Positions 9,035-18,818 of a stretch of DNA of 47,466 bases are shown here, piece by piece. Numbering within the stretch: the first letter of the stretch is position 1; every line of letters begins with the position of its first letter. The notes below the pieces were generated by a model. That model ran no database searches. It was not told the DNA's origin and was given only the letters and a program-made list of their open reading frames with translations. The DNA lies in NCBI GenBank assembly GCA_045602385.1, contig JAZSBL010000003.1, positions 1 to 47,466 on the forward strand. Reading direction: 5' to 3'. The translations under genes were made by a program, and so were the position numbers. The stretch is from SVTX01 sp045602385 (GTDB lineage Bacteria; Bacillota; Clostridia; Oscillospirales; CAG-272).

Positions 9035-11629
9035 TTATCCAAGTCTTTTTTTCCAGTCAAACACAAGCGACATGCACTCGTACGGAGAAAGCGTATTGAT
9101 ATCGGTATTCTTTATTTCCTCTATCACCTGCTCATTAATCAGATCGTCAAAGCTGATAAGACTTTCGTCCTTCTCAACAACCTTTTCCTCTCTGTCGGTG
9201 AGTCTTATATTCTTCGCGCTCTCCTCTACCGAGGCAAGCACCTCTTTCGCTCTCTTGATGACCTCGCCCGGAAGCCCTGCGAGCTTTGCTACCTCAATTC
9301 CGTAGCTATCGTCGGTAGATCCGCGTACTATCTTGCGAAGGAACGTAATATTATCCCCGCGCTTCTTCGCGGCTATGTTATAGTTGACGATTCCTTCAAA
9401 CTCCTGCTCCATGCTTGTAAGCTCGTGATAGTGTGTTGCAAAGAGAGTCTTTGCGCCTATCTTTTTACTTGCGGTATACTCCACGATAGCGCGTGCAATA
9501 CTCATGCCATCAAAGGTAGATGTTCCGCGACCGACCTCGTCGTATATAATAAGGCTCTTTTTCGTTGCGTTGCGAAGAATGTAGGCGACCTCGTTCATTT
9601 CAAGCATAAATGTGGACTGACCCGATGCCAGATCGTCCGATGCTCCGACACGGGTGAATATCTTATCCACTATGCCTACAGTAGCCTCTGCGGCGGGAAC
9701 GAATGATCCTATCTGCGCCATAAGCGTGATAAGCGCTACCTGTCGCATATAAGTTGATTTACCAGCCATATTGGGCCCTGTAATCAGAAGCAGACGGTCT
9801 GTCTTCAGATTGAGCATAGTATCGTTGGGTACAAAATAGCTATCCTTAACGAACTGCTCTACCACGGGGTGACGGCCGTCCTTGATGATTATCTCATCGG
9901 TAGTAGTTACGTCCGGGCGAACGTATCTGTTCTTTGCCGCAACGGTGGCAAGGCTATAATACGCGTCGATCTCTGCTATAAGCTGAGCCGCCTTCTGTAT
10001 TCTCGTGCTGTTCTCCGCAACCTTAGTGCGTATTTCACAGAAGATATTGTACTCAAGCTGACAGAGCTTATCCGATGCGCCAAGCACCTTTGCCTCCATC
10101 TCCTTCAGCTCCTCGGTAATATATCTCTCGCAGTTAGAAAGTGTCTGCTTTCTGATATATCTGTCTGGAACCATGCCGATAAGAGATTTCGTGACCTCTA
10201 TATAGAATCCGAACACACGGTTGTATCCAACCTTCAAGGTCTTTATTCCGGTAGCGTCTCTCTCGTTTTGGGCGATCTGCTCCTTCCACTCGTCACCGTG
10301 CTCTATTATCTTTCTGTATTCATCAACCTGCGGGTCAAATCCGTCGGCTATCATTCCGCCCTCGCGTACGGTAAGGGGGGAATCCTCCTGTATCGCGGAG
10401 TCTATAAGGGCGCAGATATCCTCCAGAGTGTCAAGCTCCTCGTATATGCTTTGCATCTCGTTTGAGGTACACTCGCTTATCAGCTTTTTAAGCTCGGGCA
10501 ATATCCTCGTGCTGTTCGCCACGGCGCGGAGATCCCGTGCATTTGCTGTACCGTAAACTATCTTGGTCATAAGACGCTCAAGGTCAAGCACTCCGTCAAG
10601 AAGCTCGCTTATCTGCTCGCGAAGAATAAAGCTGTTATACAGCTCCTCTACCGCGTTTTGTCTGCGAACGATCTTTGACGCGTTGATAAGCGGATGCTCC
10701 ACCCATCTGCGCAAAAGTCTTGCGCCGAGAGATGAACGTGTCTTATCGAGAACCCAAAGCAGAGTTCCCTTTTTCTCCTTGGTGCGGAGAGATTCTGTAA
10801 GCTCAAGATTTCTTCTTGTATTCACATCAAGCTCAAGATACTGGCCGTTTGAGTATATGTTGAGCTTGTTTATGTAGGATATATCCTTCTTTTGCGTATC
10901 AGCGATATAATCAAGCATTGCTCCCACTGCGCAAACGATCGCCTTTTCGGTGATATCGTCCTCGCGGAGAGTATCGGAAAATTGATTTTTAACTCTTTCA
11001 AGGCAGGGCTCGTACTCGAACCTCTTATACTGGCTGTCATTGAGCATTGCCCCAAGTCTGCCCTCGATAAACTTTGCTGTATCCGCAAACTTCATGGAAT
11101 TAAGGTTAGTCACAACCTCAACGGGGGCATACGTTCCAAGCTCATTTTGCAGCTTTACGTCCATTCCGTCTCCCGAAACAGAGGTTGCGTATATCTCTGC
11201 CGTGGAAATATCACAAAAGCATATTCCATACTCGTACTCACCGAAATATACAGAGCATAGATAGTTATTCTGCTTGTCCGAGAGAAGCTCGGTCTCGATA
11301 AGCGTACCCGGAGTAATTACTCTTATTACCTCACGCTTAACGATTCCCTTTGCCTCTGCGGGGTTTTCAACCTGCTCACAAATTGCTATCTTAAAGCCCT
11401 GCTCTATAAGTCTGCCAATATAGGTATCGACCGAGTGGAAAGGAACGCCGCACATGGGCGCTCTCTCGGCTTCACCGCAATCTCTGCCCGTTAAGGTAAG
11501 CTCAAGGGCACGCGAGGCTATTACGGCATCGTCAAAAAACATCTCGTAGAAGTCACCGAGACGGTAAAAAAGAAGATAGTCCTTGTAGTTGTTTTTTATC
11601 TCAAAGTATTGCTCCATCATTGGAGTCAT
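9035..11629 (-). CDS. mutS: DNA mismatch repair protein MutS
   Basis: Recognises mismatches and loops and recruits MutL. The 864-aa protein is full length: an N-terminal mismatch-binding domain with the FYEMFFDDA Phe-x-Glu wedge near residue 27, clamp and lever regions, and a C-terminal ABC ATPase with ITGPNMAGKST as Walker A and a DEVGRGTST Walker B block. It is co-transcribed with mutL. Confidence 0.98.
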   Translation of the reverse strand: MTPMMEQYFEIKNNYKDYLLFYRLGDFYEMFFDDAVIASRALELTLTGRDCGEAERAPMCGVPFHSVDTYIGRLIEQGFKIAICEQVENPAEAKGIVKREVIRVITPGTLIETELLSDKQNNYLCSVYFGEYEYGICFCDISTAEIYATSVSGDGMDVKLQNELGTYAPVEVVTNLNSMKFADTAKFIEGRLGAMLNDSQYKRFEYEPCLERVKNQFSDTLREDDITEKAIVCAVGAMLDYIADTQKKDISYINKLNIYSNGQYLELDVNTRRNLELTESLRTKEKKGTLLWVLDKTRSSLGARLLRRWVEHPLINASKIVRRQNAVEELYNSFILREQISELLDGVLDLERLMTKIVYGTANARDLRAVANSTRILPELKKLISECTSNEMQSIYEELDTLEDICALIDSAIQEDSPLTVREGGMIADGFDPQVDEYRKIIEHGDEWKEQIAQNERDATGIKTLKVGYNRVFGFYIEVTKSLIGMVPDRYIRKQTLSNCERYITEELKEMEAKVLGASDKLCQLEYNIFCEIRTKVAENSTRIQKAAQLIAEIDAYYSLATVAAKNRYVRPDVTTTDEIIIKDGRHPVVEQFVKDSYFVPNDTMLNLKTDRLLLITGPNMAGKSTYMRQVALITLMAQIGSFVPAAEATVGIVDKIFTRVGASDDLASGQSTFMLEMNEVAYILRNATKKSLIIYDEVGRGTSTFDGMSIARAIVEYTASKKIGAKTLFATHYHELTSMEQEFEGIVNYNIAAKKRGDNITFLRKIVRGSTDDSYGIEVAKLAGLPGEVIKRAKEVLASVEESAKNIRLTDREEKVVEKDESLISFDDLINEQVIEEIKNTDINTLSPYECMSLVFDWKKRLG

Positions 11630-11660
11630 AGCTTTTTTCCTCGCTTTTTAAGGTTTTATT

Positions 11661-12041
11661 TTAGTGACATCCTGAGCATGAAGAACAGTCGTGACTGCAA
11701 GGGGTGCTTCCGGTTGCGTTATACATAATGGTGTTGTTCACGCTCTGCATAAGCTCGTTTACCACCGACTGCGCCTCGTCAAGCTCCTTAAAAACAGGAT
11801 CTGTTGTGATCTCTGCATAGATCTCATCGATTCTGTCCTGTATTCTTGTGAGCGCATCGGTATCGATCTCTGCGCTGTCACCCATTGTGGTAAGCGCCTG
11901 CTGCTGGATACCGTACTCCATCATAAGTCTGCTGATCTTCTCGCTATTGTCGTACGCCTTCTTGGCGTTTTCCATTCTTATCATTCTCTCGTCTTGGCTG
12001 ATAGCCTTACCAAGCTCGGATGCAAGTTCAAATATTGTCAT
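11661..12041 (-). CDS. ricA: YlbF/YmcA (RicF/RicA) family protein with C-terminal Cys cluster
   Basis: A 126-aa helical protein of the YlbF/YmcA family, whose Bacillus members (RicA, RicF) join RicT in an iron-sulfur-containing complex that directs RNase Y processing. It lies between miaB and mutS, the place where Bacillus has ymcA/ricA, so RicA is the better name. The symbol is inferred from synteny. The last 15 residues carry five cysteines (PCSHDCSSCSGCH), a plausible cluster-binding tail. A near-identical CTHDCSSC stretch opens the Mrp protein at 18819-19661. Confidence 0.8.
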   Translation of the reverse strand: MTIFELASELGKAISQDERMIRMENAKKAYDNSEKISRLMMEYGIQQQALTTMGDSAEIDTDALTRIQDRIDEIYAEITTDPVFKELDEAQSVVNELMQSVNNTIMYNATGSTPCSHDCSSCSGCH

Positions 12042-12055
12042 TTTAGTTTCCTCTT

Positions 12056-13492
12056 TCAGTTAATTTTCTCTCCATAGAGCGCAAAGGTCTCTGCGCGTAC
12101 TATTTTCAGCTCTACAAATTTGCCTATATCGCTTTCGTCACCCTCAAACAGTACTATTTTATTTCCCTCTGTTCTGCCGGAATATACGTCGTCGTTATTT
12201 TTACTGGGTCCGTCGCAAAGGATTCTTATAGTCATACCCTCCATAGGCTTGTTCTTCTCAAGCGCTATGTCGTTCTGCACGGCAAGCAGACGGTTAAATC
12301 TCTCGCCCTTTATATCGTCGGGAATCTGACATTCCATTGCCGCGGCGGGGGTATCCTTTCTCGGTGAGTAGATAAACGAATACGTCATATCAAATCTGAC
12401 CTTTTTGAGCATCTCAAGTGTTCCCTCGAAATCCTCCTCTGTCTCACCCGGGAATCCGACTATTATGTCGGACGAAATTGTAACGTCCGGGATCTTTTCT
12501 CTGAGATATTGCACCGTTCCAAGATATTTCTCGGTATCGTAGTGACGGTTCATTGCTTTAAGAACTCTGTCACTTCCCGACTGCATAGGCAGATGGAACT
12601 GGCGCGCGATATGCTTGGAGTCCGCCATAACGTCGATCAGCTTATGTGATGCGTCCTTGGGGTGACTTGTCATAAAGTGTATCTTATAATCGCCCTCTAT
12701 CTTGTCAATGTCGAAAAGCAGGTCGGCAAAATCATAAACCTCGCCTTTCTCGCTCTTGGCGTCCTTGCCGTAGGAGTTTACGTTCTGGCCGAGAAGTGTG
12801 ATGTCCTTGTATCCCGCCTCTACAAGCTCCTTGATCTCGGAAATTATATCCTCGGGGCGGCGGCTACGCTCGCGCCCGCGCACGTAAGGAACGATACAGT
12901 AGGTGCAGAAGTTGTTGCAGCCGTACATAATAGATACCCAAGCGCGGTAGCTTGACTCGCGGTATATCGGCAATCCCTCGGCAACAAGGTATTCCTTTTC
13001 CTCGGGGCAATAGAGTCGTTTTCCCTTTTGGATCTTAGTGTAGATAAGCTCGGGCAAACGGTGAAGCGACGAGGTGCCAAGCACGAAGTCAACGTAAGGA
13101 TAGCTGTGCTTGATATTCTCTTTTCTATGCTCCTGCGTTACCATACATCCGCATACGCCGATGAGCATATCGGGCTTTGCGTTTTTAAGGTGCTTATATT
13201 GACCGATAATTGAAAGCGCCTTCTTTTCGGCATGCTCGCGTACAGCACATGTATTTACCATTATAAGGTCTGCAAGCGCGGGCTCGCGGCAGATCTCATA
13301 GCCCATAGCAATACACATTCCCGCGATCTTCTCGCTATCCGCCTCGTTCTGCTGGCATCCGAAGGTCTGGACGTATGCCATCAAGGGTCGGCCGAGCGAC
13401 TCTCTTTTGCTCTCGCTTATTCTCTTTACTTTATCTCTGAAATCGTTTTGCCTTTGCAGCTCGCCATCCGGCAAAATTCTGTACTCTCTCAT
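12056..13492 (-). CDS. miaB: tRNA-2-methylthio-N6-dimethylallyladenosine synthase
   Basis: A radical-SAM methylthiotransferase of 478 aa. The N-terminal UPF0004 domain has its conserved Cys residues (FGCQQNEADSE, NTCAVREHAE), the radical-SAM domain has the CNNFCTYC three-Cys cluster motif near residue 190, and a TRAM domain closes the protein. It adds ms2 to i6A37 of tRNA. It is the first gene of the long operon, behind the promoter at 13535-13563. Confidence 0.96.
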   Translation of the reverse strand: MREYRILPDGELQRQNDFRDKVKRISESKRESLGRPLMAYVQTFGCQQNEADSEKIAGMCIAMGYEICREPALADLIMVNTCAVREHAEKKALSIIGQYKHLKNAKPDMLIGVCGCMVTQEHRKENIKHSYPYVDFVLGTSSLHRLPELIYTKIQKGKRLYCPEEKEYLVAEGLPIYRESSYRAWVSIMYGCNNFCTYCIVPYVRGRERSRRPEDIISEIKELVEAGYKDITLLGQNVNSYGKDAKSEKGEVYDFADLLFDIDKIEGDYKIHFMTSHPKDASHKLIDVMADSKHIARQFHLPMQSGSDRVLKAMNRHYDTEKYLGTVQYLREKIPDVTISSDIIVGFPGETEEDFEGTLEMLKKVRFDMTYSFIYSPRKDTPAAAMECQIPDDIKGERFNRLLAVQNDIALEKNKPMEGMTIRILCDGPSKNNDDVYSGRTEGNKIVLFEGDESDIGKFVELKIVRAETFALYGEKIN

Positions 13493-13534
13493 AACTTTTC
13501 CTTAGACATTTTAGACATACTTATAGATTATATA

Positions 13535-13563
13535 ATTATACATTATTTTTAGATAAATGTCAA
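13535..13563 (-). promoter_or_regulatory. Consensus promoter of the miaB operon
   Basis: On the minus strand TTGACA (13558-13563), 17 bp, TATAAT (13535-13540). It drives miaB through pmbA. I see no further clear promoter or terminator between 13492 and 1975. Confidence 0.85.
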
Positions 13564-13594
13564 GTGCGTAACGACATTTTCCACAGTGACAAAA

Positions 13595-13616
13595 AAAGGT
13601 CGGCAAGCCGACCTTT
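13595..13616 (-). terminator. Terminator of the M16-lgt-folD operon
   Basis: A perfect 10-bp stem (AAAGGTCGGC/GCCGACCTTT) with a 2-nt apex, followed on the minus strand by a run of T residues. It lies 9 nt past the folD stop. Confidence 0.9.
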
Positions 13617-13624
13617 ATAAATAT

Positions 13625-14479
13625 CTATTTTTCCTTTGCCAATTTTGCGGCTGTAAGTGTGTTCTGAAGCAGCATTGTGATCGTCATGGGCCCTACTCCA
13701 CCCGGAACGGGGGTGATATAGGACGCCTTGGGCTCGACCTCTGCGAATGCTACGTCACCGACGAGCTTTCCGTTCTCAAGTCGGTTGATGCCAACGTCTA
13801 CCACAACAGCTCCCTCCTTGACCATATCAGCCGTGACGAATTCCGGCTTACCGATAGAGGCCACGAGGATATCTGCATTGCGGCATATTTCCTTAAGCTT
13901 CTGCGTCTTACTGTGGCAGACCGTAACCGTGCCGTTAGCATGAAGTAAAAGCATTGCCATAGGCTTGCCGACAATATTTGAACGACCGATAACAACGCAA
14001 TTTTTACCCGAAATCTCGACTCCGCTTCGCCGGAGCAAAACCATTACACCCGCAGGGGTACAGGGCAGAAAATCATGGTTTCCTATCATTATTTTGCCCA
14101 CGTTATAGGGATGAAATGCGTCAACGTCCTTTTCGGGTCTTATTTTGAGCAAAATCTCGGTTTCATTGAGATGCTTCGGCAACGGAAGCTGAACTAAAAT
14201 TCCGTTTATCTTGTCGTCACAGTTGAGTCTTTCAACAAGCGCGACAAGCTCCTCTTGTGTGGTTTCCTCGGGCAATTCATAGCTTTCGGAATAAAATCCT
14301 ACCTCCTCGCACGCCCTTTTTTTATTTCTCACGTAGACCTGAGATGCGGGATCGTTACCAACAATAATAACCGCAAGTCCGGGGGCGCAGCCGTGCTTTG
14401 TCTTAAATGCAACGACGCATGCCGCGATCTCCTCTCTTACCTGCTTTGATATAGCCTTTCCGTCAATTATCTGAGCCAT
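13625..14479 (-). CDS. folD: Bifunctional methylene-THF dehydrogenase/cyclohydrolase
   Basis: Interconverts 5,10-methylene-THF and 10-formyl-THF in one-carbon metabolism. At 284 aa from MAQIIDGK the protein has the normal length, with the catalytic YVRNKKRACEEVG (Lys in the YxxxK motif), PGGVGPMT and GRSNIVGKP nucleotide-binding blocks. The upstream ATG/GTG options would extend into lgt with no family similarity, so 14479 is preferred. The start overlaps the lgt 3' end by 17 nt. Confidence 0.96.
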   Translation of the reverse strand: MAQIIDGKAISKQVREEIAACVVAFKTKHGCAPGLAVIIVGNDPASQVYVRNKKRACEEVGFYSESYELPEETTQEELVALVERLNCDDKINGILVQLPLPKHLNETEILLKIRPEKDVDAFHPYNVGKIMIGNHDFLPCTPAGVMVLLRRSGVEISGKNCVVIGRSNIVGKPMAMLLLHANGTVTVCHSKTQKLKEICRNADILVASIGKPEFVTADMVKEGAVVVDVGINRLENGKLVGDVAFAEVEPKASYITPVPGGVGPMTITMLLQNTLTAAKLAKEK

Positions 14480-15458
14480 GTTTCTCTTCTCCTTTTGCGC
14501 CGTCGCAGGATTTCTGCGACTTTGCCTTTTTCTCAAAAAATACGGGGCAAAGCTCCATATCCGGCTTTAATACTTTATCGATCTTATTAAGCTTGGCGTC
14601 GGGATCGCTATACTTCTTGGAGTAGATAAGTCCCCAAACGAGAAGCGCTCCAAATACGATAAAGCATACCGCGCCCACGACCTGAGAGATGCGGAACGGA
14701 CCTACGTAAAGGCTATCTGTTCTGAGTCCCTCTATAAACATTCTGCCAAAGCCGTACCACGCAAGATACATGCATGCCACTTGTCCGTTGAATTTCTTTT
14801 TCTTGTAGAAAATGTTTATAATGATGAAGCCCAGGACGTTCCACAATGATTCATACAGGAACGTGGGGTGGTAATAAAAGGTCGTTAATAGGCTATCCTC
14901 GTTGGGAAGAAGTCCCATGCGCATAAAGTACAGGGGGCTACCCTCCGCAACAACACCGCCGTGCGCTTCCGCGTTAAAAAAGTTTCCCCATCTACCGATT
15001 GCCTGGGCGATCATTACACCAGGTCCCGCCATATCCATAAGCTTTATGGTGTTTATCTTCTTTATACGTGTGGCAATGACTATTCCGAGAATACCGCAGA
15101 TAATTCCGCCGTAAATGGCAAGTCCACCGTTTCTGAGATTGAACACATTTTTTATAAATTGAACAAAGTCAAAGGGCTCCGGAATGTATTTATCAAGGCT
15201 TGTCACAACATAGTAAAGTCTTGCGCCCACTACTCCGAGAATGACGGTCCACAGCGCAACGTCTATAAGATCGTCAACCTTGATTTTCTCAAAATAGCTT
15301 CTGTATGCGGCATAACAAAACGCGGTTATTATACCGAGTGTGATAATAATACCGTACCAATATACGGGAAAGTTCCCGCCAACATTGAACGCTACGTTAT
15401 CAACGGTAAATTCCCCGATCCCAAGACCGGGAAATGATATTAGAGTCTTAGTCAACAT
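14463..15458 (-). CDS. lgt: Prolipoprotein diacylglyceryl transferase
   Basis: Integral membrane enzyme that transfers diacylglycerol from phosphatidylglycerol to the lipobox Cys of prolipoproteins. The 331-aa protein has about seven hydrophobic segments and the Lgt signature GRWGNFFNAEAHGG near residue 155. The charged C-terminal tail of about 45 residues is longer than in many Lgt proteins. It would lipidate the phage-encoded lipoprotein at 32027-32812. Confidence 0.95.
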   Translation of the reverse strand: MLTKTLISFPGLGIGEFTVDNVAFNVGGNFPVYWYGIIITLGIITAFCYAAYRSYFEKIKVDDLIDVALWTVILGVVGARLYYVVTSLDKYIPEPFDFVQFIKNVFNLRNGGLAIYGGIICGILGIVIATRIKKINTIKLMDMAGPGVMIAQAIGRWGNFFNAEAHGGVVAEGSPLYFMRMGLLPNEDSLLTTFYYHPTFLYESLWNVLGFIIINIFYKKKKFNGQVACMYLAWYGFGRMFIEGLRTDSLYVGPFRISQVVGAVCFIVFGALLVWGLIYSKKYSDPDAKLNKIDKVLKPDMELCPVFFEKKAKSQKSCDGAKGEEKHGSDN

Positions 15459-15461
15459 TAA

Positions 15462-16748
15462 TTACTCCTCTCTCTGCGGATAGATGACCGACAGTGTAAA
15501 GTATTCTTCCTTAAACATTTCATCGCACAGCGCCATGACGTCCTCATAGCGAATTTCAGAGATGATTTCGGGATAAGAGAACATGTCAAGCCCTTCGAAT
15601 GAATACGACATAAGCGAAAAGGCAATATCCTCCGTTACGTCAAATTCCGAGATGTATGATGAATACATACACTTCTTCTCTCTCTCAAAATCTCTTTTAT
15701 CAATACCGATATTTTTGATCTCTGCTATATGCTCCTTTATTTTTAAAAGCACCTTTTCGGGATTGTCGCTCTCACCCGACATCATAACATATCCCGTGGT
15801 CGCGCTTGCCGAATATCCCGTGTCAAACCCGGGAGAGATCAATCCGCTCTCAAGCATTTCAAGATAGAACTCCCCCGCCTCTGAGAACATTGAATTCAAG
15901 AGGATATTTGCGCTTTGAGCCCTCTTGTACCTTTGTCGCGCGTCCCGTGGAATATCCGTATCCTTTACACCAATTGTGAATATCGGCTTGGATATGGGCA
16001 TCTCCCTTTTCACACAAGGACTTACAACTGTCTTAGGCTCTATAAATCCCGTAACCCTCGGAAATTGCTCCTCCTTTGTTTCAAGTACTCTGTCAACAAC
16101 AGCGAGCACATCTTCCACTGTCATTCTTCCGCTGACACACAAAAGCATATTTGATGGAATATAGAAGTCCTTGCAGCACCTGTAAAGCACCTTGGGTGTT
16201 ATACGTGAGATCGACTCCTCACTGCCGCATATCTCTTTTTTGACGGGATTGTTTTCATACATTCCCTCAAGCATTCCGATATAGCAGCGGTCATAGGGGT
16301 CGTCAAGACAGCCCCTTATCTCCTGAGAGATTATGCCGATCTCCTTTTTTACGGTGGTATTTGTAAAGTAGGGATTTGTAACAAAATATATCAGCTGCTC
16401 AAGGCATTCCGCTTCGTTTTCGGTTGCGGAAAACAGATATGCCGTTTTATCGTTTGAGGTGTATGCGTTACAATATGCGCCAAGCGACGAAAAAATATCA
16501 TCCGCGTTCGTTCCGTCCGGGTTGTCAAAGAGCTTATGCTCAAGAAAATGCGCGCATCCCTCAGGCAATATCACTCTTTCGCCATCCTTTTCATATTCCG
16601 TCACGTTTCCGCCAAAGTTGACCGACAAAATAGCGTACGTGGCTGTCATGTCCTTTGGAAAAACACAAACGGTAAGTCCGCTCTTATGTATTACTTTAAA
16701 ATACTCCTCTCCGAGAAGCTCCGAGGAAAAACGTTTGATATCACTCAC
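15462..16748 (-). CDS. M16 family zinc peptidase (YmfH-like), active subunit
   Basis: A 428-aa insulinase-family peptidase. The inverted zinc motif HxxEH is intact (HFLEH, near residue 67), with the downstream Glu region about 75 residues later. Its start overlaps the end of the second M16 gene by 8 nt. Such YmfF/YmfH pairs in Bacillota combine one catalytic and one degenerate subunit. The peptide substrate is unknown. Confidence 0.88.
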   Translation of the reverse strand: MSDIKRFSSELLGEEYFKVIHKSGLTVCVFPKDMTATYAILSVNFGGNVTEYEKDGERVILPEGCAHFLEHKLFDNPDGTNADDIFSSLGAYCNAYTSNDKTAYLFSATENEAECLEQLIYFVTNPYFTNTTVKKEIGIISQEIRGCLDDPYDRCYIGMLEGMYENNPVKKEICGSEESISRITPKVLYRCCKDFYIPSNMLLCVSGRMTVEDVLAVVDRVLETKEEQFPRVTGFIEPKTVVSPCVKREMPISKPIFTIGVKDTDIPRDARQRYKRAQSANILLNSMFSEAGEFYLEMLESGLISPGFDTGYSASATTGYVMMSGESDNPEKVLLKIKEHIAEIKNIGIDKRDFEREKKCMYSSYISEFDVTEDIAFSLMSYSFEGLDMFSYPEIISEIRYEDVMALCDEMFKEEYFTLSVIYPQREE

Positions 16749-18039
16749 CGTAATCTTCCCCCTCTTCTCCGTTCATAAAGTACACGGTGTCAAGCACTAT
16801 TTTTTGCGCCGCTCTGACAACGTCGTCCTTTGTGATGGCGGATATTTTTTTCTTTGAGTCATCGGGTGTTTCCTCAACTCCCGCAAGTATCCTTCTGAAG
16901 CTATATGCCTCGATTGCAGACGGACTGTCATTAACCTGACTAAGTCCCGCGATGATCGTTTTTCTTGCGGTCATAAGCTCCGTATCGGTTATATCCCCCG
17001 ACTTCATCGCGTCAAGCTGTGCTGCTATCTCGGAGAGCGCATCATCCTTTTTGGAAGGATCTATGCCGCATCCGACCTTGATAGTTCCCGTGGCACTATG
17101 AAGCGAGGAATAGCAATAATAACAGAGGCTATTCTTCTCTCTTACGTTCATGAAGAGCTTTGACGTAGACCCTCCGCCGAATATCTCGTTGCAGAGCGCC
17201 ATGGCGTAGTAATCCTCATCAGAAAGCACCGTTCCGCATCTGTAACCAAGCACAAGCCTTGCCTGTGTGATATTCTTGTCCTCATCAATATACTGCGTAT
17301 CTCTTTGAACGTCAAATTTATCCTCTGAGTACTTTATGCTACTGTCAAAACCGCAGTCAAAGGGAAAATTCTTCTCTACAAGCTCCAAAATACGCTCATG
17401 CGACTCATCTCCCACATAGAAGCACTCAATGCGACATTCGTTAAAGAATTGCTCTATGGCTTCGCTTAACTCGCGTGCGGTGAAGGAATCCACCAAGCTG
17501 ACATTGCCACCGTAGATCTCGAACTCAGAGCCCCGGAACATATATCTTGAGCATTGCTCCGACGCATAGGATTTTGGGTCGTTCACCCTTGCGTTTATAT
17601 TGTCTATCTCTATTCTCTTTTCGCTTTCAACATAAGAGGATTTAAGAAGTCCGTCAACATCTCTCAGCGGGTGTAGGAGTATATCGGAGACTATCTCCAA
17701 AACCTCATCAAGTATTCTTGTATTATCGCCATCAAAGACATATTTATTCTTTAAAAGCTTGCAGGAGATCTTGTATATGCTTTTGTCTCCTATTCGCGTA
17801 TTCGTATATGCAACGGTGGCGTCATATCTCTCGTCAAGCGCGCGGTTGAGCGCGGTGATGTTCGGATATTTTTCCGAGCCTCGCATCATTACCGCAAGCA
17901 TAAGCTTATAAAGCGGTGAGCGGTGGGCATCGCTATTAACAATAAAGTTGATCGAAAAGCGCGACATCTTAAACCTATCGGTCGTATGCGTATGGAGTCG
18001 CATTTTTCCGTTATATATTTCACTGTGATTTATCTTCAT
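16741..18039 (-). CDS. M16 family peptidase-like protein (YmfF-like), inactive subunit
   Basis: A 432-aa M16-fold protein. The place of the zinc motif holds no HxxEH; near residue 45 it reads KLMLAVMMRGSEKYP. It is therefore probably the non-catalytic partner of the next gene. It opens the operon behind the promoter at 18092-18120. The Shine-Dalgarno sequence is weak (GGG about 10 nt before ATG). Confidence 0.85.
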   Translation of the reverse strand: MKINHSEIYNGKMRLHTHTTDRFKMSRFSINFIVNSDAHRSPLYKLMLAVMMRGSEKYPNITALNRALDERYDATVAYTNTRIGDKSIYKISCKLLKNKYVFDGDNTRILDEVLEIVSDILLHPLRDVDGLLKSSYVESEKRIEIDNINARVNDPKSYASEQCSRYMFRGSEFEIYGGNVSLVDSFTARELSEAIEQFFNECRIECFYVGDESHERILELVEKNFPFDCGFDSSIKYSEDKFDVQRDTQYIDEDKNITQARLVLGYRCGTVLSDEDYYAMALCNEIFGGGSTSKLFMNVREKNSLCYYCYSSLHSATGTIKVGCGIDPSKKDDALSEIAAQLDAMKSGDITDTELMTARKTIIAGLSQVNDSPSAIEAYSFRRILAGVEETPDDSKKKISAITKDDVVRAAQKIVLDTVYFMNGEEGEDYGE

Positions 18040-18091
18040 CCCAAAAGCCCTACGAATGGTGTCCTTCCATGCATTATAACATAATTAACTT

Positions 18092-18120
18092 ATTATACAC
18101 CTATTGTACGACTTTTTCAA
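18092..18120 (-). promoter_or_regulatory. Promoter of the M16-lgt-folD operon
   Basis: Minus strand: TTGAAA (18115-18120), 17 bp, TATAAT (18092-18097). The upstream terminator of ydcF lies just beyond. Confidence 0.8.
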
Positions 18121-18143
18121 GCATTTGTTTGTAAATATACGAA

Positions 18144-18175
18144 AAAGGGGCTACTTTTTAAGAGCAACCCCTTCT
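18144..18175 (-). terminator. Terminator after the ydcF-like gene
   Basis: On the minus strand an AAGGGG...CCCCTT stem with extra GCT/AG pairing is followed by a short T-run. It lies just beyond the stop at 18182. Confidence 0.75.
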
Positions 18176-18181
18176 CGTCTA

Positions 18182-18817
18182 TTATATACACATTAACATA
18201 TCCTTTACTCTTGCAAGCATTTCTCTGAGATCATATATTATCTGCTTGCGATACAGTCTGAGATCTGCGCTTACACCAACGGCTTGGATTCCGCTATTCT
18301 CGGCTATGTAAAGGGCTCGGTACAAGTGGTATTTTTGTGTGATTATGACCACCTTATCGAATCCGAATTTGTCCTTTATATGCGTTATGCTCTCATATGT
18401 AGAGAAGCCCTCGTTATCGAGAAGTATCCTTTCGGGATCTACGCCAAGGCTCTCTGCATATTTTTTCATTGCAGCGGGCTCGTCGTAATATCGACCGGAG
18501 CGATCTCCGCTCATCAGGATATAGTCTGCTCCGGTATGCCTTAACACATCAACACCAACCTTTATCCTGTCCTCAAGCATATGGTTGGGCGTTCCGTCGG
18601 ATTTCAGGCCCGCGCCAAGCACTACGACACAGTCTACCTTCTCGTCCCGTGGCAGATCAATGGCAATATCGTACACCCGATCTTGCTGCGAAAGTATCAC
18701 GAATGCATTGATTCCAATCACCGTAAGCACTCCCGTCAGAAAGATGCAAAGAATCACGATCAATATCTTCAAAAGCAAGGCTATAATCCTCTTTTTCCCT
18801 ATGCCGAGCTTCTTCAT
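18182..18817 (-). CDS. YdcF/SanA-family DUF218 membrane protein
   Basis: A 211-aa protein with one N-terminal membrane helix (about 11-35) and a DUF218 domain starting at DCVVVLGAGLKSDGTPN. The conserved SGDRSGRYYDEPAAM and TYESI blocks are present. Family members such as SanA and YdcF are linked to envelope barrier function, but the reaction is not known. The gene starts 1 nt after mrp, with AAGGA upstream. Confidence 0.85.
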   Translation of the reverse strand: MKKLGIGKKRIIALLLKILIVILCIFLTGVLTVIGINAFVILSQQDRVYDIAIDLPRDEKVDCVVVLGAGLKSDGTPNHMLEDRIKVGVDVLRHTGADYILMSGDRSGRYYDEPAAMKKYAESLGVDPERILLDNEGFSTYESITHIKDKFGFDKVVIITQKYHLYRALYIAENSGIQAVGVSADLRLYRKQIIYDLREMLARVKDMLMCI

Positions 18818-18818
18818 G

